Source: a virus. Taken from it: a stretch of DNA of 26,694 bases. The notes under the pieces are model-generated. The model worked only from the letters and a program-made list of their open reading frames with translations, had not been told where the DNA came from and did no database searches. How positions within the stretch are numbered: the stretch's first letter is position 1; every line of letters starts with the position of its first letter. The translations under genes and the position numbers were made by a program. This document shows positions 7,044 to 13,759 of this stretch, piece after piece. The stretch spans positions 1 through 26,694 of the IMG/VR virus record IMGVR_UViG_3300010354_014495, one strand, 5' to 3'.

Positions 7044-7379
7044 ATGAGTTTTGCATCAGTTAAACAATTCGTTAAAGACCTTTTTGATCTCGACTTATGG
7101 GTTAAGAATATCAAGGAGCATGCTCCGCATATCAGTGCAGAAACAGCAGGATGGTGTGCAATAGTGCTATTGCACCTTGCTACAATACCTACAATGGTTG
7201 CTGTGCTTACAGGACTAACGGAAAAGATGCCGCCTGTGGATTTAGTACTATTTTCCTGGGCTGGACTGTTCCTTTTCTTCTTAAAAGCAACAATTCAAAA
7301 GGATCTTCTTAACATTGTAACCATAGGTTTTGGTTTTTTTGTTCAGGCTTGCCTGATGGCTTTGATCATATTCAAATAA
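7044..7379 (+). CDS. Three-helix membrane protein, possible holin
   Basis: A 111-aa protein with an amphipathic N-terminus (VKQFVKDLFDLDLWVKNI) and three likely transmembrane helices: about residues 33-57 (ETAGWCAIVLLHLATIP), 66-83 (DLVLFSWAGLFLFFLK) and 91-110 (IVTIGFGFFVQACLMALIIF). I do not recognise the family. Its size, helix count and position immediately after a wall hydrolase are compatible with a holin or holin-like partner, but that is inferred from context. AAGGATAA precedes ATG 7044. Its stop codon overlaps a late-promoter motif for the next gene. Confidence 0.7.
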   Translation: MSFASVKQFVKDLFDLDLWVKNIKEHAPHISAETAGWCAIVLLHLATIPTMVAVLTGLTEKMPPVDLVLFSWAGLFLFFLKATIQKDLLNIVTIGFGFFVQACLMALIIFK

Positions 7380-7382
7380 ATA
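7375..7382 (+). promoter_or_regulatory. T4-type late promoter motif (AATAAATA)
   Basis: AATAAATA followed by C is the same octamer as at 3999. It overlaps the stop codon of the membrane-protein gene and would start transcription near 7389, about 15 bases before ATG 7404 and including the AGAGGAGCAGG ribosome-binding site. Confidence 0.55.
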
Positions 7383-7403
7383 CAAGATAAAGAGGAGCAG
7401 GAT

Positions 7404-7991
7404 ATGCCATCAGGATTCGTACAAGATACAAACCAAATTCAGCCAAATTTCTACAGAGTACAAATTGATTGTACAGACTGGAATTCGGCAACCGATACAA
7501 CAGGAGGCGGCGTGTCTCCTAATAGTTCAGATAGCTTTAGCACAGCTAATTTGCCAACTACTGCCGCAGAAGCCACACTAAGAGCTCGCGGAAATATGCG
7601 TTGGAGAAATATTGTCAATCGTCTAACTAACGTTGCCGATTGTCAAATTCTCGACTTAACAGTAGCTGGTGAATCGAACGGCGACGATCAGCCCGATACT
7701 GTTACTTTTACAGTAAAATATGATAGAGATGCTGGTATTATTGCGGCATGCGGAGCAACAACCTTTACACCAACTACAGGCGGCGCAGTTACTATTAATA
7801 CAGTAGCTAAAGCAATACGTTACCTAATTGGACAAGGTGTAGCTGACGCTACAACTGCTACAGTTCGAGTAGCCAGTGCGCTAGGTGACGGCATGGAATC
7901 CGTAACCGTAGCCGCACCTGATACTATTGGTGATATCTATGATGATGTTACTGTGTCTCTAATTGATACAACAACACTAGTTAACTCATAA
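7404..7991 (+). CDS. Hypothetical protein A, paralogue of the following gene
   Basis: A 195-aa acidic, Thr/Ala/Asp-rich protein of unknown function with a beta-rich look and no signal peptide. It shares a pattern with its downstream neighbour: a helix ending R-x-N-x-RW (RARGNMRW), an acidic segment leading to DDQPDTVTFTVKYD, a helix AKAIRYLIGQGV, and a final strand pair ESVTV ... DDVTVSLID. The two therefore look like a tandem duplication that has diverged strongly. A virion-associated or decoration-type protein is one guess, supported only by the late-promoter motif directly upstream. Confidence 0.75.
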   Translation: MPSGFVQDTNQIQPNFYRVQIDCTDWNSATDTTGGGVSPNSSDSFSTANLPTTAAEATLRARGNMRWRNIVNRLTNVADCQILDLTVAGESNGDDQPDTVTFTVKYDRDAGIIAACGATTFTPTTGGAVTINTVAKAIRYLIGQGVADATTATVRVASALGDGMESVTVAAPDTIGDIYDDVTVSLIDTTTLVNS

Positions 7992-8002
7992 TAGGATAGA
8001 AA

Positions 8003-8602
8003 ATGCCACAATATAAAGTTACAATTAACATGGATAATGTTACTTCGGTAGCAACTTATCCATCTATTGATGAACATCCTGATGCTGATGACAGAGCTAA
8101 GGGCGGAGTAAATCCTTTAGAATGGACAGACTTACAGCATCCACCAACTGATCCTGATTATGCTATAGCATTAACAAGAGCAAACCTACGTTGGACAAAA
8201 ATATTCGAGGAACTCTGTAAAGCTGGATCGTATCAATTCTATGACGAATTTGTCGAAGGCATTGACATTGCCGATCATCAACCTTCAAAAGTAAGTTTTG
8301 AAGTCAAATGGAAAATTAATCCTTTACCAGTTTATCAGTATTACCTAGAGACAGCAAATGGAAATTTAACCGGCTCTGACGGCGGAGCAATTGATACTGC
8401 TGAAAGAGCAATCAAGCAAATGGTAACAGACGGTATTTGTGCCGGTGGCGGCAGTGGCTGGTCACGATTTGCCAGAGTTCATAACCACGCTCGTTGGAAC
8501 GACGAAACGGTTACTGTTACAATAATTCAACCGGATATTCCTCCTAAGGTTTTCCAAGATATTACCGTAGAAGAAGTCCCTGAAACATTTCAAATTAATT
8601 AA
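8003..8602 (+). CDS. Hypothetical protein B, paralogue of the preceding gene
   Basis: A 199-aa acidic protein of unknown function. It aligns with the preceding 195-aa protein through LTRANLRW, the acidic run ending HQPSKVSFEVKWK, the helix AERAIKQMVTDGI and the closing strands DETVTVTIIQ and FQDITVEEV. It differs by an N-terminal strand MPQYKVTINMDN and an aromatic insert LPVYQYYLETANG. GGATAG precedes ATG 8003. The final TAA overlaps the next ATG by one base. A paired structural or host-interaction role is plausible but unproven. Confidence 0.75.
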   Translation: MPQYKVTINMDNVTSVATYPSIDEHPDADDRAKGGVNPLEWTDLQHPPTDPDYAIALTRANLRWTKIFEELCKAGSYQFYDEFVEGIDIADHQPSKVSFEVKWKINPLPVYQYYLETANGNLTGSDGGAIDTAERAIKQMVTDGICAGGGSGWSRFARVHNHARWNDETVTVTIIQPDIPPKVFQDITVEEVPETFQIN

Positions 8603-9765
8603 TGTTACTTGCCTGGTTATTACTTCTTACTGGTCTCATCATCTCTGCGGTCGCAATCTATTATTCAGTAATAGGTTTGGCCGCAATATTTTCTGCGGCC
8701 GTGATTCCCATTTATATTATGGGAGGCAGTTTAGAAGTTGCCAAATTAGTCTGTGCTAGCTGGTTAAAAGCCAATTGGGAACGTGCTCCACGTTTCATGA
8801 AGTATTACATGATTACTGCGGTTGCTGTACTCATGTTGATTACCAGCATGGGTATTTTTGGATTTTTATCAAAAGCACACACCGATCAAGGTATTACTAG
8901 TGGTGATGCTACTGCAAAGTTAGCAATCTATGATGAAAAAATTAAAGTAGCAAAGGAAAACATTGATGCAAATCGCAGGGCACTCAAACAAATGGATGAG
9001 GCTGTGGACCAAGTTATGGGTCGAAGTCAAGATGAAAAAGGTGCGGACAAGGCAGTTGCGCTACGTAGAGGCCAGGCCAAAGAACGCACTAGACTACTTT
9101 CTGAAATTGCAGCCGAACAGAAAGTTATTAGCCAACTTAGTGAAGAGCGGGCACCCATTGCCGCAGAAAATCGTAAGATTGAAGCAGAAGTTGGGCCAAT
9201 AAAATATATTGCCAAACTAATTTATGGTGATAACCCAGATACTAATATTTTAGAAAAAGCAGTTACTTGGGTCATCATACTAATTGTTGTAGTATTTGAT
9301 CCATTAGCAGTGATCATGTTGCTAGCCGCCCAAATGACTTTTGGTTGGGCACGAGAACAAAAAGAAAAAGAACCTAAAGAGCAGGAAGTTGCACCTATTC
9401 CTGTAGATGATGGGTTTAAGTTTTTAGCTGATGAAAAGGATATCTATCCAGACGGTCATCCAGTAACTACAACTCAGTTTGTCGAGGGTGGTGAGCATCC
9501 AAGAGATACATATGAACACGAACACACAGAATTAGTTCCAGCAGAAACACCGGCGACTGCCACAGGGGGTGATATAACAGCGCCAGAGCAACAGCAAGTA
9601 CAGGAAGAAACTCCTGTCGAACAATGGAACAAAATGATTGCCGAGGCTGAAAAAGCAGTAGAAGCTGAAATAGCACGAGGCGATGAATTATTAGACGAAG
9701 AGTCAAAAAAAAAGACTTACATGACGAAAGACCCGCAGGGACAGATACAAGTCAAGTCCAGGTAG
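8602..9765 (+). CDS. Membrane protein with long coiled coil; upstream part of a possible -1 frameshift fusion
   Basis: A 387-aa protein. Two hydrophobic segments occupy about residues 3-43 and a third about 70-90 (MITAVAVLMLITSMGIFGFL). A charged coiled coil spans about 105-200, a fourth membrane helix about 218-243 (VIILIVVVFDPLAVIMLLAA), and an acidic Pro/Glu-rich tail reaches the stop. Similar coiled-coil membrane proteins occur in marine T4-like phages; the role is unknown. Near the end the frame reads TCA AAA AAA AAG, an in-frame A-AAA-AAG heptamer (9708-9714) identical to the dnaX slippery site. The -1 frame beyond it stays open to 10055, so a longer 484-residue form is possible. The start shares one base with the previous stop (TAATG). 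Confidence 0.85.
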   Translation: MLLAWLLLLTGLIISAVAIYYSVIGLAAIFSAAVIPIYIMGGSLEVAKLVCASWLKANWERAPRFMKYYMITAVAVLMLITSMGIFGFLSKAHTDQGITSGDATAKLAIYDEKIKVAKENIDANRRALKQMDEAVDQVMGRSQDEKGADKAVALRRGQAKERTRLLSEIAAEQKVISQLSEERAPIAAENRKIEAEVGPIKYIAKLIYGDNPDTNILEKAVTWVIILIVVVFDPLAVIMLLAAQMTFGWAREQKEKEPKEQEVAPIPVDDGFKFLADEKDIYPDGHPVTTTQFVEGGEHPRDTYEHEHTELVPAETPATATGGDITAPEQQQVQEETPVEQWNKMIAEAEKAVEAEIARGDELLDEESKKKTYMTKDPQGQIQVKSR

Positions 9766-10055
9766 GTTATATCCAAAATGCCGAGCAAGAGGATCGTTCG
9801 TTATGGAAAAGGATTTTAGCGAAAAAAGAATACACAGACATCTTTAAACCTATTGACAGATTGTATGTTGAGTATGATAAAGATAAGTTTGCTGGCATAG
9901 TTGTTAACGAAAGTCTTGAACCTGAATTGACATCTTTTATTAAGGATATACAATCAGGTTCAAGAAAATTTAACGATTACACGCCTGATGAAATACAATA
10001 TTTCGCAAGTAGGATTTATGAACTTAGGAAAAATAACAGTAATAACACCGCCTGA
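9687..10055 (+). CDS. Downstream frame of the candidate -1 frameshift (C-terminal extension)
   Basis: An open frame with no ATG or GTG: it is open from 9687, and its first usable initiation codon is a TTG at 9861 with no ribosome-binding site. The translation is nevertheless protein-like well before that point, for example EDRSLWKRILAKKEYTDIF and KPIDRLYVEYDKDKFAGIVV, then a helical end TPDEIQYFASRIYELRK. Entering it by a -1 slip at A-AAA-AAG (9708-9714) would add 113 residues after Lys371 of the upstream protein. Alternatives are a homopolymer assembly error that split one gene, or a separate small gene starting at TTG 9861. It overlaps the next gene start by 38 bases. Confidence 0.6.
   Translation: MIRRRVKKKDLHDERPAGTDTSQVQVGYIQNAEQEDRSLWKRILAKKEYTDIFKPIDRLYVEYDKDKFAGIVVNESLEPELTSFIKDIQSGSRKFNDYTPDEIQYFASRIYELRKNNSNNTA
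9708..9714 (+). promoter_or_regulatory. Slippery heptamer A-AAA-AAG (candidate programmed -1 frameshift site)
   Basis: Nine A residues followed by G, phased as AAA AAA AAG in the zero frame, contain the E. coli dnaX-type heptamer. The purine-rich GAAGAG lies 5 bases upstream. Downstream, only weak pairing is visible: a CCC/GGG hairpin at 9732-9740 and GACTT 9714-9718 with AAGTC 9749-9753. The -1 frame is the one that continues downstream. Confidence 0.55.
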
Positions 10056-10422
10056 CAAGTTGTTTAACTTAACTTTAAGTTACTTACTAGTCAAGCCTAG
10101 TGTCTTAGTTAAACAGCAATTCCAGGCAATCTTAAGTAAAAGCATAGATGATATAAATGTTTTTATTTACGACGAAGAAGAGTCGGATATTAGTTGGTTA
10201 CTAAGTGTTGCCCACCAAGCTGACATAGTCATTATTGATATCGATAATTGCGATACCATAACAAAAACTTTTATAAGTTTTTTACTGGCTCAGCCTAATG
10301 CACACTATATAACTAGTGATGAAATTACACCTTACAATTTAATTTCAAAAAATCGAATATACGATCTGAATCAGATAATTGAACAACTAAACGAAGAAGA
10401 AGAGGATGATGATGAATCATAA
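10018..10422 (+). CDS. Hypothetical acidic protein
   Basis: A 134-aa protein of unknown function. ATG 10018 is chosen over the in-frame ATG 9988 because AGGA (10011-10014) is correctly spaced before it and the sequence then starts MNLGKITVITPPD. The fold looks alternating beta/alpha: IDDINVFIYDE, then ADIVIIDIDNCDTI, then NAHYITSDEITPYNLI. This is reminiscent of a Rossmann-like or receiver-like sheet, but there is no recognisable nucleotide-binding loop. The C-terminus is strongly acidic (EEEEDDDES). It overlaps the preceding frame by 38 bases, and its end overlaps the bS21 gene start, so the three are translationally linked. Confidence 0.7.
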   Translation: MNLGKITVITPPDKLFNLTLSYLLVKPSVLVKQQFQAILSKSIDDINVFIYDEEESDISWLLSVAHQADIVIIDIDNCDTITKTFISFLLAQPNAHYITSDEITPYNLISKNRIYDLNQIIEQLNEEEEDDDES

Positions 10423-10642
10423 ACCAAAAGGGACCGGAATTACGGTAAAAGAAGGCGAAAATATCAATGCAGCCCTCCGTCGATTTAAACGTAAAGTCGA
10501 CGATGCTGGAACGTTGGACACCTTAAGAGAAAAAGAATTTTACGAAAAACCAACCACAGCACGTAAACGTGCCAAAGGAGCTGCCCGTGCTCGTTGGTTA
10601 AAAAAGCTCGAAAAAGAGTCATTACCTAAAAAAATGTATTGA
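10412..10642 (+). CDS. rpsU: Ribosomal protein bS21
   Basis: A 76-aa homologue of small-subunit protein bS21, which sits near the 16S rRNA 3' end and helps initiation. The pattern ITVKEGENINAALRRFKRKV, then EFYEKPTTARKRAKGAAR and a basic C-terminus ending KKMY follows E. coli bS21 (71 aa). Three consecutive ATG codons occur (10406, 10409, 10412); the last is best spaced from AAGAAGAGG (10397-10405). Phage-encoded bS21 has been reported in marine phages, including pelagiphages, and is thought to be incorporated into host ribosomes. The start lies inside the upstream acidic gene. A sigma70-type promoter for the next gene begins in its last codons. Confidence 0.93.
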   Translation: MNHKPKGTGITVKEGENINAALRRFKRKVDDAGTLDTLREKEFYEKPTTARKRAKGAARARWLKKLEKESLPKKMY

Positions 10643-10667
10643 CTTTTTCTAAGTGTTCTTGTACAAT
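10639..10667 (+). promoter_or_regulatory. Sigma70 promoter giving a predicted leaderless mRNA
   Basis: TTGACT (10639-10644), 17-bp spacer, TACAAT (10662-10667). The -10 ends six bases before ATG 10674, so transcription should begin at or within a base of the start codon. No ribosome-binding site precedes the ATG, consistent with leaderless translation. Confidence 0.7.
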
Positions 10668-10673
10668 ATTAGT

Positions 10674-11255
10674 ATGAGAACAGACATAATGATTGACTTA
10701 GAAACGCTGGCGACATCTACGGATGCCGCCATTCTTACGATTGGTGCAGTTAAATTTGACCCATTCGGCAAAGACATAGAAGAACCAGATATGGATAGCT
10801 TTTATGTTAGAGTAGACCTTGACAGTTGCCATGATCTTGGACTAACTGTTAATGACGACACAGTTGCTTGGTGGGCCAACCAAAGCAAAGAAGCACAAGA
10901 CGAAGCATTTAGTACAGAAAATCGTGTACATATTAGAGATGCGTTTGATCAATTGTATAAATTCTGCTGGGGAGCCAAACGTGTATGGTCGAATGGTAGT
11001 GGCTTTGATATTGTAATTTGCGAAACAGTTTTTAAGAGATTACAAAAAGCCTGTCCGTGGAATTTTTGGCAGACAAGAGATTGTAGAACTGCATTTGATT
11101 TAGGAATTAATCCTCATCGCCCGCCAGTAACAGCTCATCATGCTTTACAAGATGCTTGGAATCAAGCAGTGGGTATACAAAATGTTTATACAACCTTAAG
11201 AACCAGCACTACTAAAGACGGAAATTATATAACACCGTTTGCAAATCAGAGATAA
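10674..11255 (+). CDS. DEDDh-family 3'-5' exonuclease (Rv2179c-like)
   Basis: A 193-aa RNase T/DnaQ-fold exonuclease. The acidic motifs are in order: MIDLET (D-x-E), a second motif in WSNGSGFDIVI, and the HHALQDAWNQ block with the catalytic His and last Asp. The WWANQSKEAQDEAF insertion is typical of the Rv2179c-like 3'-5' exoribonuclease family common in tailed phages. The start is ATG 10674; a GTG at 10653 is in frame but lies inside the promoter. Likely roles are RNA turnover or trimming during infection, inferred from family. It is the last gene before dnaK. Confidence 0.88.
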   Translation: MRTDIMIDLETLATSTDAAILTIGAVKFDPFGKDIEEPDMDSFYVRVDLDSCHDLGLTVNDDTVAWWANQSKEAQDEAFSTENRVHIRDAFDQLYKFCWGAKRVWSNGSGFDIVICETVFKRLQKACPWNFWQTRDCRTAFDLGINPHRPPVTAHHALQDAWNQAVGIQNVYTTLRTSTTKDGNYITPFANQR

Positions 11256-11258
11256 ATA
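11251..11258 (+). promoter_or_regulatory. T4-type late promoter motif upstream of dnaK (GATAAATA)
   Basis: GATAAATA matches TATAAATA with one mismatch. The predicted start, 5-6 bases past the motif, falls at about 11264, which is the first base of the CUUCGG hairpin. The motif overlaps the stop codon of the exonuclease gene. Confidence 0.55.
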
Positions 11259-11262
11259 ATTT

Positions 11263-11283
11263 TGTAGGCGCTTCGGGTCTACA
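11263..11283 (+). other. CUUCGG-capped hairpin in the dnaK 5' leader
   Basis: 11263-11269 pairs with 11277-11283 (one G-U pair). Then comes one bulged G (11270) and a C(UUCG)G tetraloop closed by 11271/11276. No U-run follows, so it is not an intrinsic terminator. The same architecture recurs before hsp20 (13231-13253), and both are followed by TACAA, then TTCTTGCT, then an AAGGAG site. Confidence 0.75.
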
Positions 11284-11313
11284 ATATTCTTGCTTAATTA
11301 AAGGAGAAAAGAT

Positions 11314-13218
11314 ATGAGCAAAATCATCGGTATCGACTTAGGTACAACAAATAGCTGTGTGGCAATCCTAGAAAACGGAGTTGCTAAAGTAATTGAGAAC
11401 AGCGAAGGTGCTAGAACAACACCATCAATCATTGCGTACACTGATAAAGAAATTTTAGTTGGCGCAACAGCAAAGCGACAAGCAGTCACAAATCCAAAGA
11501 ATACAATCTATGCGGCCAAGCGTTTAATTGGACGTAAGTTCAGCGAAAGTGCTGTGCAGAAAGACATCGACTTAATGCCTTACAAAATTATCCAAGCTGA
11601 TAATGGCGATGCATGGGTCGAAGCAAACGGCGAAAAACTAGCACCTCCACAAATCAGTGCCGAAGTTCTTCGTAAGATGAAAAAGACAGCTGAAGACTAC
11701 CTTGGTACTACAGTAACACAGGCAGTTATCACAGTACCTGCTTACTTCAATGACAGCCAGCGCCAGGCAACTAAAGATGCCGGTAAGATTGCAGGCCTTG
11801 AAGTATTGCGTATTATCAACGAACCTACCGCGGCTGCACTAAGCTACGGTGTTGATAAAACAGATAAGAAAGATCGTAAAGTTGCTGTCTATGACTTGGG
11901 CGGTGGTACATTTGACGTATCTATTATCGAAATTGCCAATATTGATGGCGACAAACAAATCGAAGTACTTTCCACTAACGGTGACACATTCCTAGGTGGT
12001 GAAGACTTTGACCAAGTACTAATGGACTACTTGGTAGACGAGTTCAAGAAAGAAAACGGCATTGACCTAAAGGGCGATATGCTTGCTCTACAGCGCCTAA
12101 AGGACTCTGCTGAAAAGGCTAAGATTGAATTATCTAGCGCACAATCAACAAGTGTTAACTTGCCTTACATTACAGCAGATGCGACAGGTCCTAAGCATAT
12201 GAACGTGACTATAAGCCGCGCTAAATTTGAAGCTATGGTTGAAGATCTAATTCAACGTAGTATTGAGCCGTGTAAAGTTGCTATGAAAGATGCTGGTGTT
12301 ACTAACGCAGACATTGATGAAGTTATTCTTGTTGGCGGACAAACACGTATGCCTAAAGTACAGGAAGCTGTTGAAAAGTTCTTTGGAAGGACTCCCCGTA
12401 AAGATGTCAATCCAGACGAAGCTGTTGCCGCCGGCGCTGCCATTCAAGGTGCTGTTCTAGCAGGCGATAAAACAGACGTACTATTGCTAGACGTTACTCC
12501 ACTAACACTTGGTATTGAAACAATGGGCGGCGTCTTTACTAAATTGATTCAAAAGAATACAACTATTCCAACCAAACATAGTCAAGTGTTTAGTACAGCA
12601 GACGATAATCAACCAGCAGTTACAATTAAAGTAGCACAAGGTGAACGTGATATTTTTAAATATAATAAACTTCTAGGCGAATTTAACCTGGAAGGTATAA
12701 CTCCGGCGCCACGTGGAGTTCCGCAGATTGAAGTTACACTTGATATCGATGCAAACGGTATTCTAAACGTAAGTGCTAAAGATAAAAATACCGGCAAAGA
12801 AAACAAGATCACTATCAAGAGCGATTCTGGACTAACTGACGCAGAGATTCAGCGCATGGTTCGTGAAGCGGAAGAAAATGCCGAAGCTGATAAGAAAGCT
12901 AAAGATCTTATTGATGCTCGTAATGGCGCTGAAGGGCAACTTCATTCGTTCCGAAAAGACTTTGATGCTTATAAAGATCAAATTACTGAGGAAGAAAAAA
13001 CCAAGATTGAAGAAGCAATTAAAGAAGTTGAATCTGCATCAGCAGGTAATGACACAGAAACAATTAATAAGAGTGTTCAAACTCTATTCGAATCTGCAGG
13101 ACCGATTTACACTAAAAAGCAACAGGCAGAATCGGCCAAAGCAGCTAACCCGACAGCTGAGGGTGAACAAACCGTAAATGCGGAGTTCAAAGAAGTTGAT
13201 GCTTCTGATAAGAAGTAA
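11314..13218 (+). CDS. dnaK: Hsp70 chaperone DnaK, full length
   Basis: A 634-aa Hsp70, essentially the length of E. coli DnaK (638 aa). The nucleotide-binding domain shows [14 protein letters not shown] (phosphate 1), the [16 protein letters not shown] phosphate-2 loop and [10 protein letters not shown] (adenosine). The interdomain linker is [15 protein letters not shown], followed by the substrate-binding beta domain and helical lid. The C-terminus ends [14 protein letters not shown], related to the EEVKD tail of bacterial DnaK. AAAGGAG is 6-7 bases before ATG 11314, behind a hairpin leader. No DnaJ or GrpE is in the window, so it would use host co-chaperones. Possible clients are phage structural proteins and, because IscU carries LPPVK, Fe-S transfer; both are inference. 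Confidence 0.98.
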   Translation: MSKIIGIDLGTTNSCVAILENGVAKVIENSEGARTTPSIIAYTDKEILVGATAKRQAVTNPKNTIYAAKRLIGRKFSESAVQKDIDLMPYKIIQADNGDAWVEANGEKLAPPQISAEVLRKMKKTAEDYLGTTVTQAVITVPAYFNDSQRQATKDAGKIAGLEVLRIINEPTAAALSYGVDKTDKKDRKVAVYDLGGGTFDVSIIEIANIDGDKQIEVLSTNGDTFLGGEDFDQVLMDYLVDEFKKENGIDLKGDMLALQRLKDSAEKAKIELSSAQSTSVNLPYITADATGPKHMNVTISRAKFEAMVEDLIQRSIEPCKVAMKDAGVTNADIDEVILVGGQTRMPKVQEAVEKFFGRTPRKDVNPDEAVAAGAAIQGAVLAGDKTDVLLLDVTPLTLGIETMGGVFTKLIQKNTTIPTKHSQVFSTADDNQPAVTIKVAQGERDIFKYNKLLGEFNLEGITPAPRGVPQIEVTLDIDANGILNVSAKDKNTGKENKITIKSDSGLTDAEIQRMVREAEENAEADKKAKDLIDARNGAEGQLHSFRKDFDAYKDQITEEEKTKIEEAIKEVESASAGNDTETINKSVQTLFESAGPIYTKKQQAESAKAANPTAEGEQTVNAEFKEVDASDKK

Positions 13219-13224
13219 TATAAT
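13196..13224 (+). promoter_or_regulatory. Sigma70-type promoter for hsp20 inside the dnaK 3' end
   Basis: TTGATG (13196-13201), 17-bp spacer, perfect TATAAT (13219-13224). The predicted start, seven bases past the -10, is 13231, exactly the first base of the CUUCGG hairpin. Confidence 0.65.
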
Positions 13225-13230
13225 GTAAAC

Positions 13231-13253
13231 GTAGGATGCCTTCGGGGTCCTAC
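13231..13253 (+). other. CUUCGG-capped hairpin in the hsp20 5' leader
   Basis: GTAGGA (13231-13236) pairs with TCCTAC (13248-13253), followed inward by a T-G wobble, one bulged G and CC(UUCG)GG. It is structurally the same as the dnaK leader hairpin, and downstream spacing and words (TACAA, TTCTTGCT, AAGGAG) are also shared. There is no U-tract. Confidence 0.8.
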
Positions 13254-13280
13254 AAAGTTCTTGCTATAAGGAGATCTAAA

Positions 13281-13712
13281 ATGACACAACTAAGAACTAT
13301 TGACGCGGCAGCTCTTGCCCACCTAAACAGAGCACTTGTAGGTTTTGATCGAGTATTCAATGATCGTTTTTTTAACGGTAACCAAAATGGTAACTATCCT
13401 CCGCATAATATTGTGAAGTATAGTGAAGATACATACGGTATTGAAGTTGCAGTGGCAGGCTTTACGAAAGAGGAAATTGCAGTTGAGATTGACCAAGATC
13501 AACTGACAATCCGCGGAGTCAAAAATCGTCCTAACGAAAGTACTATAGAGTACTTGCATCGTGGACTTGCTACTCGTGATTTTGAACAGACATTTACTCT
13601 AGCTGAGTATATGGAAGTTGTTGGCGCCAAAGTTGCAGACGGAATGTTACAAATCGATATTAAACGGGTAGTTCCAGAAGCACTGAAACCTCGTCAAATT
13701 GAGATTAAATAA
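13281..13712 (+). CDS. hsp20: Small heat-shock protein (IbpA-like Hsp20)
   Basis: A 143-aa alpha-crystallin-domain chaperone that holds unfolding proteins. The N-terminus ALAHLNRALVGFDRVFND matches the IbpA/IbpB start. The alpha-crystallin domain (about residues 37-128) contains YPPHNIVKYSEDTYGIEVAV, AGFTKEEIAVEI and the GLATRDFEQTFTLAE block. The C-terminal anchoring motif is RQIEIK (I-x-I). The start is ATG 13281, with AAGGAG 7-8 bases upstream; an in-frame ATG at 13236 lies within the leader hairpin and is rejected. It follows dnaK with its own promoter and is closed by an intrinsic terminator. Hsp20 genes are widespread in T4-like marine phages. Confidence 0.96.
   Translation: MTQLRTIDAAALAHLNRALVGFDRVFNDRFFNGNQNGNYPPHNIVKYSEDTYGIEVAVAGFTKEEIAVEIDQDQLTIRGVKNRPNESTIEYLHRGLATRDFEQTFTLAEYMEVVGAKVADGMLQIDIKRVVPEALKPRQIEIK
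13705..13712 (+). promoter_or_regulatory. Possible late promoter motif for clpS (ATTAAATA)
   Basis: The octamer overlaps the hsp20 stop and matches six of eight positions of TATAAATA. If used, transcription would begin near 13718, just ahead of the GC-rich hairpin. Weak on its own; listed because no other clpS promoter is visible after the terminator. Confidence 0.3.
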
Positions 13713-13723
13713 TTATATAACAC

Positions 13724-13746
13724 GGGGGAGGAAACTCCCCCTTTTT
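13724..13746 (+). terminator. Rho-independent terminator after hsp20
   Basis: A perfect 7-bp stem GGGGGAG/CTCCCCC with a GAAA tetraloop is followed directly by TTTTT (13742-13746). It lies 11 bases after the hsp20 stop and only 13 bases before the clpS ATG, so clpS must be reached by read-through or by a promoter upstream of the hairpin. Confidence 0.92.
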
Positions 13747-13759
13747 AAAAGAGGAAAAC

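Noticed and set aside
8039-8052. Another C(UUCG)G hairpin
   Set aside because: It lies within a coding region, lacks the bulged-G architecture and downstream words of the dnaK/hsp20 leaders, and is explained by codons.
13236-13280. N-terminal extension of Hsp20 from ATG 13236
   Set aside because: The extension encodes the leader hairpin and the true ribosome-binding site lies downstream of it; IbpA homology begins after ATG 13281.
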